From Bacteriovoracaceae bacterium (GTDB taxonomy: Bacteria > Bdellovibrionota > Bacteriovoracia > Bacteriovoracales > Bacteriovoracaceae), in the NCBI GenBank assembly GCA_019752535.1, contig JAIEMA010000019.1, positions 124,001-188,000 of the forward strand: 64,000 bases of DNA, written 5' to 3'. Made by a program: the position numbers and the translations under genes. Shown in pieces: positions 59,232-64,000 of the stretch (position 1 is its first letter; every line of letters begins with the position of its first letter). A model generated the notes under the pieces. It was not told the DNA's origin. It did no database searches and was given only the letters and a program-made list of their open reading frames with translations.

Positions 59232-59598
59232 TATTGATAACAGGATTATGCTGAATATTTGAAAGTTGGGCCGTCCCCACATACTTTCCATCATCTTTCA
59301 CAGATTTCGCAGTGATTTGGCCGACAACGAAATCTCTCTCTATGAAAGTTCCGCCAATATTTGGTCCTTCAAAATTTCCCGAAGCATAAACGACTTTCCT
59401 CAATCCCACTGCTGGCGTAACGCCAACGATGTTATTTCTCCAAGTTCTGCCAGAAGTATCCACATAGTCTCTCTCACCGTTGATTTTAATTTTGACGAGA
59501 GGAACACCCATCACTTTTTCTGTCGAATAACAGGTAATAGGGAGAGCAAAAGTATTGAAGCTAAAACTTAAAATAGAGAGCAATAAAAGTGTTTTCAT
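59209..59598 (-). CDS. Small secreted protein, function unknown
   Basis: A 129-residue protein with a signal peptide (MKTLLLLSILSFSFNTFA). The mature protein is a beta-rich domain with two cysteines, at PITCYST and NITCEDA, which could be a disulfide joining its ends. No family recognised. Stands alone, convergent with the aminotransferase gene. Confidence 0.68.
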   Translation of the reverse strand: MKTLLLLSILSFSFNTFALPITCYSTEKVMGVPLVKIKINGERDYVDTSGRTWRNNIVGVTPAVGLRKVVYASGNFEGPNIGGTFIERDFVVGQITAKSVKDDGKYVGTAQLSNIQHNPVINITCEDAQ

Positions 59599-59716
59599 GA
59601 CCCTATTTTATGACTTTTTTAGGTCCATAGTTTAGAGAGTGAACTTTTTACAATCTTGATAGTCATTTCAAGATTTTAGACTATTATCCGCCTCAACTCA
59701 GAGATTAATTTTATAT

Positions 59717-60391
59717 ATGATTCATTACTTCATAAAAGCCCTTTGGCTGCTTAGAACCCGCCCTGTTCATTTCAAGAATGTCATTCGCTCACTGTATTTA
59801 TTTAGAAGAACCAAGCTTTTACAGCCATTTTTCTTTGGAAAATCAAGCGGAGTGCTTCTCGAGACGAATGTTCGTATTCAAAGAATCAGAACTCTCTGTG
59901 CTGAAAGACCAGAGGCTTCAATAAAAATTGGTGCTGATAGTATCGTTTATGAAAACGCCAGAATCGAAGCCTATGGGCAGGGTCAAATTCATATTGGAAA
60001 AACCTGTGTGATTGGTGATGCCCGAATTTACTCTAGGGGAAAAATTACTATTGGAAGTCGAGTGATCACAAGCTGGAACGTGTTTATTCAGGACTTTGAT
60101 CCTCATCCGACTGACCCTGAACTGCGCTCAATTCAAATGCAGCAAATCTGTGACAACTTTAAACCTTCCTATAAAGAGCACGCAGAACCAAAGAAGCTCA
60201 ATTGGACGTTCCCATCAGACGCAATAGTCATCGGCGACGATGTCTGGATTGGGGCGAATGCCACTATTTTAAAAGGGGCGAAAATTGGAGCAGGTTGTGT
60301 GATTGCTACTGGCTCTGTCGTTACTGCCGGTGATTACCCTGCAAGATCAATCTTGGCCGGAGTGCCAGCAAAAGTTATTAAAGTGATTTAA
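59717..60391 (+). CDS. Left-handed beta-helix acyltransferase (hexapeptide repeat)
   Basis: A 224-residue O-acetyltransferase-type protein. Hexapeptide turns: [32 protein letters not shown], then [22 protein letters not shown] near residues 174-195 and the closing AGVPAKVI. The catalytic histidine may be in DFDPHPTD. Similar proteins acetylate lipopolysaccharide, capsule or colanic acid sugars (WcaF/NodL family). The N-terminal 50 basic residues may contact the membrane. Context with envelope genes suggests polysaccharide modification. Confidence 0.88.
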   Translation: MIHYFIKALWLLRTRPVHFKNVIRSLYLFRRTKLLQPFFFGKSSGVLLETNVRIQRIRTLCAERPEASIKIGADSIVYENARIEAYGQGQIHIGKTCVIGDARIYSRGKITIGSRVITSWNVFIQDFDPHPTDPELRSIQMQQICDNFKPSYKEHAEPKKLNWTFPSDAIVIGDDVWIGANATILKGAKIGAGCVIATGSVVTAGDYPARSILAGVPAKVIKVI

Positions 60392-60406
60392 GTGGTTTAA
60401 AAAAGA

Positions 60407-60483
60407 TGGTCGGGGTGATTGGATTCGAACCAACGACCACCTGCTCCCAAAGCAGATACGCTACCAGACTGCGCTACACCCCG
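60407..60483 (-). tRNA. tRNA-Pro (TGG anticodon)
   Basis: A 77-base cloverleaf with encoded CCA. Anticodon stem CTGC/GCAG around TTTGGGA (anticodon TGG), D-arm with GCGC ... GCGT, T-arm GTTCGAATC. Acceptor CGGGGTG pairs with CACCCCG. The promoter TCGACA-17-CATACT lies just upstream. Confidence 0.95.
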
Positions 60484-60493
60484 ACGTCGAACG

Positions 60494-60522
60494 AGTATGG
60501 ACGACTGGCCGGGATTTGTCGA
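60494..60522 (-). promoter_or_regulatory. Promoter of tRNA-Pro
   Basis: Minus strand TCGACA, exact 17-base spacer, CATACT, with the tRNA beginning 11 bases downstream of the -10 box. Confidence 0.6.
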
Positions 60523-60616
60523 GACTTAAGCCTTGGAATCTTTTCCTGGTCTATGGCGAAAAACCAGTTTCAGTGTAGATTGCACTGCATACAAATCCTT
60601 TTCCCATGGAGTCTCT

Positions 60617-60967
60617 ATGAAACATCTTCTTTTTGCCTCTCTCATTTCAGTTTTCTCACTCTCAAATGCTTTTGCCGCAACGCTTAATTGTGGAGGCACA
60701 GAGCCTTTCTGGGGCCTTAAGGTCACGGACAAGATGATGACTTTTTCAAGCCCAGAACTTGAGAAGCCTGTGTCTCTTAAAGTCATTTCTAAAACTGAAG
60801 CGGCAGGTTTTACGGCCGGATTCGCCTTTGTCGTGAAATCAAAATTCTCAAGCCTTTCAGTCATTGCTGGAGAATGCAACGATGGAATGTCGGATGAAGT
60901 TTATAGCCACCATGCCATTTATGAAAATGGTGGCGCGGTTCTCGCTGGATGTTGCAATTTAAAATAA
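60617..60967 (+). CDS. Secreted TEPFW-motif protein (COG3650-like)
   Basis: A 116-residue protein with a signal peptide (MKHLLFASLISVFSLSNAFA). The mature start LNCGGTEPFWGLKV matches the conserved GTEPFW of COG3650-type proteins; CNDGMSDEVYSH near the end is the second conserved region. The family is a small beta-barrel-like, periplasmic or lipoprotein domain of unknown function. The start at 60617 is chosen for the signal peptide. Confidence 0.78.
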   Translation: MKHLLFASLISVFSLSNAFAATLNCGGTEPFWGLKVTDKMMTFSSPELEKPVSLKVISKTEAAGFTAGFAFVVKSKFSSLSVIAGECNDGMSDEVYSHHAIYENGGAVLAGCCNLK

Positions 60968-61546
60968 TTAACGAGAAATAAAAAAGTCTAAAGCCGCAAG
61001 TGATGCTTTTGCCCGATGGGAATTTAAATTTTTCCATTCGGGCAATTCAGCTAATGTTTTTCCGTCGTTTTCTGCTCTCTGAGGAATAAAGATCGGATCA
61101 TATCCAAATCCTTTATCTCCCCTATATTCATTTCCAATTTCTCCGTGTACTCGGCCTTCAAAGAAATAAATTTCACTTGGAGAAATATAAAAACACAAAA
61201 CACAGGTGAAATAGGCTCTCTTATTCTCATGAGTTTGAAGTAATCGAATAATCTCAAGACACTTCTCTTTATAGTCAGCTCTCTCAGGTAGAAAGCGAGC
61301 GCTCTGGACCCCTAAAATTTGAGGCAGAGATTCAACTGTGAGACCAGAATCATCCGCTAGAGAGGGAAGCTGGAACTCATCATAATAGGCTTTGGCTTTA
61401 ATGAGTGCGTTTGCAGTAAAAGTCTCGCCAGTTTCATCCGGAGAGAGCCCCCTTGGAGCAGCCTTTACAACTATCTTGTCTTTAAAAAGTTCAGAAAATT
61501 CCTCAGCTTTATGAGCATTTCCTGAAGCAAGAATGAAACTAAGCAT
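60968..61546 (-). CDS. rdgB: dITP/XTP pyrophosphatase
   Basis: A 192-residue HAM1/RdgB enzyme that cleans non-canonical purine triphosphates. FILASGNAHKAEEF at the N-terminus, LADDSGLTVESL near residue 65 (catalytic Asp) and GFGYDPIFIP near residue 145 are diagnostic. E. coli RdgB is 197. Start overlaps the rph stop by 8 bases, the standard rph-rdgB pair. Confidence 0.95.
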   Translation of the reverse strand: MLSFILASGNAHKAEEFSELFKDKIVVKAAPRGLSPDETGETFTANALIKAKAYYDEFQLPSLADDSGLTVESLPQILGVQSARFLPERADYKEKCLEIIRLLQTHENKRAYFTCVLCFYISPSEIYFFEGRVHGEIGNEYRGDKGFGYDPIFIPQRAENDGKTLAELPEWKNLNSHRAKASLAALDFFISR

Positions 61547-62246
61547 TCAATGCAGCTCGCTGAGCTTCCACAACTTTTCCAATCGCAGATTTTGCGCAAG
61601 TAATGAGCGCCTGAAGTTGCTCTTCAGAGAACGGGTCACCTTCGGCAGTTCCTTGAAGTTCGACAAATTTACCTGAAGCAGTCATCACTACATTAACATC
61701 AGCTTCACAGGTTGAATCTTCTTGGTAATTTAAATCAGCAATGGCCATTCCCTCTTTATCAAGACCCACACTGACAGCAGCAAGAGCTTCTTTGAGTGGA
61801 TGCTGCTTTAAAAGACCTTCATTTTGAAGACGGCGAATGGCCAACTCTAAAGCAACATAAGCTCCCGAAATAGCCGTAGTACGAGTGCCTCCATCTGCAA
61901 CCATAACATCACAATCAATCATGAGTGTTCTTTCACCCAATTTGCTCATATCGGTAATGGCTCTAAGCGCTCTACCAATTAATCTTTGAATCTCTTGAGT
62001 TCTGCCAGAAGCCCCTTTTCTTTCACGATCCCCACGAGTGTGAGTGGCCGAAGGTAACATCGCGTACTCCGCAGTCAGCCAGCCCTGCGATTTGCCTTTC
62101 AAAAATGGAGGAACACTCTCTTGCACATTCACTGTCACTTGAACTTTAGTATTTCCAAATTCAGCGAGCACACTTCCATAAGCGTAAGGATTGACGTTAG
62201 TCGTAAACTTAATGGGACGAGGAGTATTGCGTTTAATAAGAGACAT
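61539..62246 (-). CDS. rph: Ribonuclease PH
   Basis: A 235-residue phosphorolytic 3' exoribonuclease that trims tRNA 3' ends. The motif SATHTRGDRERKGASGRTQE near residue 72 and LMIDCDVMVADGGTRTTAI near residue 110 are diagnostic. E. coli RNase PH is 238. Start at 62246 (MSLIKRNTPRPIK) is preferred to 62273. Divergent from birA with 18 bases between starts. Confidence 0.96.
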   Translation of the reverse strand: MSLIKRNTPRPIKFTTNVNPYAYGSVLAEFGNTKVQVTVNVQESVPPFLKGKSQGWLTAEYAMLPSATHTRGDRERKGASGRTQEIQRLIGRALRAITDMSKLGERTLMIDCDVMVADGGTRTTAISGAYVALELAIRRLQNEGLLKQHPLKEALAAVSVGLDKEGMAIADLNYQEDSTCEADVNVVMTASGKFVELQGTAEGDPFSEEQLQALITCAKSAIGKVVEAQRAALNA

Positions 62247-62264
62247 GTTAACCTCACGATCATA

Positions 62265-62909
62265 ATGAAACATTTAAAATTGAATGAATGTAATTCTACT
62301 CAAGAAGAAATCAAACGCCACGTCGATGTGTATCAATTGGTTTCAACGGAAAAACAGCTGCTTGGTAGAGGTAGAGGTGAGAATTCGTGGTCTCATGAAG
62401 AGGGATCTTTAGCCTTTTCATTTTCTTCCCCAGTTCACCCCCATTTAACTTGGCAGTCATTAGAAGTCGCAGTCTCTCTTGCCAAGACGATTGAAGAGCT
62501 TTGGGGAATTAAAATTGGTCTTAAATGGCCTAACGATCTTTATAACCACGATAAGAAATGTGGCGGCATTCTTTTAAAATTAGAACAGCCCCATATGTTT
62601 ATTGGTGTGGGAATTAATCTGCAACCAAGTACTCATTGGGGATCTGTTTTTGATAAAAAAAAATCTCTCAATCAAAACTGGGCCCATGATCTTGCTTATC
62701 AATTCGCTCTTAACTATCTGGAGAGCTTCCCTTCTCCTCTTAAAAAAATTGAGGAAGCCTGGACTCAGAGATGTGTTCATTTAAATAAAATGGTAACCAT
62801 TCAGGATGGAGAAGAAATTCATTCAGGATTGTTTAATGGATTAGGTGTTAATGGTGAAGCGATTGTAGGGGGCAAATCAATTTATAATGGAACACTACGC
62901 TGGACCTAA
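62265..62909 (+). CDS. birA: Biotin--[acetyl-CoA-carboxylase] ligase
   Basis: A 214-residue biotin protein ligase that attaches biotin to the AccB carrier. STQEEIK near residue 12, the biotinoyl-AMP loop GRGRGENSWSHEE, LKWPNDLYNHDKKCGGIL and FIGVGINLQPS are all present. The DNA-binding N-terminal domain of E. coli BirA is missing, so it is a monofunctional (group I) ligase. Its stop overlaps the last bases of the convergent gene. Confidence 0.93.
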   Translation: MKHLKLNECNSTQEEIKRHVDVYQLVSTEKQLLGRGRGENSWSHEEGSLAFSFSSPVHPHLTWQSLEVAVSLAKTIEELWGIKIGLKWPNDLYNHDKKCGGILLKLEQPHMFIGVGINLQPSTHWGSVFDKKKSLNQNWAHDLAYQFALNYLESFPSPLKKIEEAWTQRCVHLNKMVTIQDGEEIHSGLFNGLGVNGEAIVGGKSIYNGTLRWT

Positions 62910-64000
62910 AGATCTCGGCTGACCTTATCACTAATTTTACGTAGTTCATTTTTAATAAGATTTTCGGCCAAATCAGGAATAACTTCCCAGGCGACTTTCT
63001 CAACACTTTGACGACAATATTCAGCCACTGCTTCTTTGACCATCTGCTCGATTAATGGCTTAAGATTCTGAAGATCAATAGGCATAGATTGCGACTCTGG
63101 TGAAGATTTCTTGCTAGGGAGACTAGAGCTGTAAGTAGGCTGTTTATCTTGTTTATCTAGTGGCTCAAAGAGATCATCGTCAAATGCTCTGTGGCCATCA
63201 TTTACGATTGCAAATTCTTGTGAATGAGCAGAGAAAGAAGGAGATTCTTCTTCAGTCTCTTCAACTACTGATAGCTTAGGTGACTCGGATTCAAAGGTAT
63301 CCACAGTCCAAAGATCTTCTTCAACTTCATCACGAATTTGATCTTCAATGAGCTTCACACCTTCATCTTCCATTCCACTCAATTCGAGTAAGACAGAAGA
63401 ATTGGGTGAATCATCCTCAAGAGGGGCTAACTCATTCAGTGGAACAAGCTTAGATTTTGCTTCAGGTACTGAAGCCTTTGGCATTTCCCAATCAAGACTT
63501 GATGAGCCTGAACTCATATCCGGATATTCTAGATCATCATCAGATGGAAGATTGTAATCGGAAGAACTGCTTTTCACTTCAACAGGTTTCTCAATGGCTT
63601 TTTGAACAGGTTTCGCCTCAACAGCTTCAGGTTTAGAGTCAATCACCGGCGGAAAATCCGGTGACCCAGCAGATTTTCCAATTATGCCCGGAACCATCAT
63701 TCCCCAATCATTGAGATCATCATCAAGGCTAGGCACAGTTTCATTTGTCATACGTTCGATGTTTGGTGATTTTCTTTCTACTGTCTCTCTTATACTCCAA
63801 CCCTCTTCGATTGGATCAGGCATTTTCTTTGCGGCGACGGGGCTCGAAATTCCATCTGCTAAGTTTCTTACTTGAACAATAAATTTCGAAGTATCAAACG
63901 GCTTCACAACATGTTGAGTGACTCCGACTTCTCGAAGTGCTGATTCATCAACAGTATCAAAAGTTCCATACATGACTAAAATTTTGGCCGCAGGATTTTG
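62906..64000 (-). CDS. Response regulator with long acidic linker (5' partial)
   Basis: At least 364 residues, open to the window edge. The upstream-edge part is the C-terminal half of a receiver domain: KILVMYGTF, then QHVVKPFDTSKF (conserved lysine-proline). A long acidic, serine- and proline-rich region follows (about residues 50-300), then a C-terminal helix of about 60 residues with VEKVAWEVIPDLAENLI, which resembles the C-terminal oligomerisation helix of PopZ-like or delta-proteobacterial polar regulators. It may act at a cell pole. The 5' part is outside the window. Confidence 0.78.
   Translation of the reverse strand, partial: QNPAAKILVMYGTFDTVDESALREVGVTQHVVKPFDTSKFIVQVRNLADGISSPVAAKKMPDPIEEGWSIRETVERKSPNIERMTNETVPSLDDDLNDWGMMVPGIIGKSAGSPDFPPVIDSKPEAVEAKPVQKAIEKPVEVKSSSSDYNLPSDDDLEYPDMSSGSSSLDWEMPKASVPEAKSKLVPLNELAPLEDDSPNSSVLLELSGMEDEGVKLIEDQIRDEVEEDLWTVDTFESESPKLSVVEETEEESPSFSAHSQEFAIVNDGHRAFDDDLFEPLDKQDKQPTYSSSLPSKKSSPESQSMPIDLQNLKPLIEQMVKEAVAEYCRQSVEKVAWEVIPDLAENLIKNELRKISDKVSRDL

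Noticed and set aside
1-64000. CRISPR arrays, insertion sequences, prophage or integron parts
   Set aside because: No direct repeat-spacer pattern, transposase, integrase or phage structural protein is seen; tRNA genes have no adjacent duplicated ends.

Overview
The window is a gene-dense bacterial chromosome segment of roughly 42-45% GC (estimated by eye). Both strands are used in short operons, and many genes overlap by 1-50 bases. There is no insertion sequence, prophage or CRISPR array. The protein set fits a Gram-negative, diderm, secretion-rich bacterium: many small proteins with Sec signal peptides, a LolA carrier, outer-membrane beta-barrels, L,D-transpeptidases, a PBP4-type peptidase, an SMC protein and class A RNase P RNA. 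My best guess is the Bdellovibrionota (Bacteriovorax/Peredibacter-like), inferred from general gene content and not proven.

Layout. 0-5 kb: a lipid-modification cluster (FAD oxidoreductase, DUF1365, cyclopropane-fatty-acid-synthase-like methyltransferase, DUF1295, SnoaL-like protein) followed by an HD phosphohydrolase. 5-20 kb: housekeeping and secreted proteins (TM2, free-methionine-sulfoxide reductase, SDR, MFS, a double beta-propeller protein, asnB, an M14-type zinc peptidase, a trypsin-like protease, a sirtuin, apt, tlyA, dapF) and a tRNA with anticodon CAT. 20-29 kb: a PLP decarboxylase resembling carboxynorspermidine decarboxylase, a large secreted protein with clan-CD-like peptidase motifs, a DUF481 beta-barrel, PBP4, an O-methyltransferase, an HEAGH metallopeptidase and an L,D-transpeptidase. 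29-37 kb: aroB-aroA, a zinc-ribbon coiled-coil protein, rnpB, a CHASE-PAS histidine kinase with a response regulator, mutY, and an XRE regulator with a VWA-like secreted protein. 37-43 kb: a pentapeptide-like protein, a structured 3' UTR, a 26-residue membrane peptide, and a cluster of four membrane di-iron oxidases (one desaturase and three sterol-desaturase/fatty-acid-hydroxylase family members) with an alpha/beta hydrolase and a stand-alone E2-type acyltransferase. 43-50 kb: a second L,D-transpeptidase, lolA, smc, and an Lrp-LysE pair. 50.8-59.2 kb: a sulfate-activation and sulfotransfer island. 59-64 kb: an LbH acyltransferase, tRNA-Pro, rdgB-rph, birA and the end of a response-regulator gene.

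The most interesting region is 50.8-59.2 kb. A sulfotransferase is translationally coupled to cysD and cysN, with convergent cysC and a multispanning GT-C-like membrane protein. Next to them is a four-gene coupled operon: deoxyhypusine-synthase-like enzyme, small membrane protein, second sulfotransferase, class V aminotransferase. No sulfite-producing or sulfite-reducing gene is in the window, so PAPS made here is most simply spent on sulfating an envelope or small-molecule product, possibly a polyamine- or amino-containing one. The lipid hydroxylase cluster at 38-43 kb is a second candidate for undescribed envelope chemistry and could supply hydroxylated acceptors.
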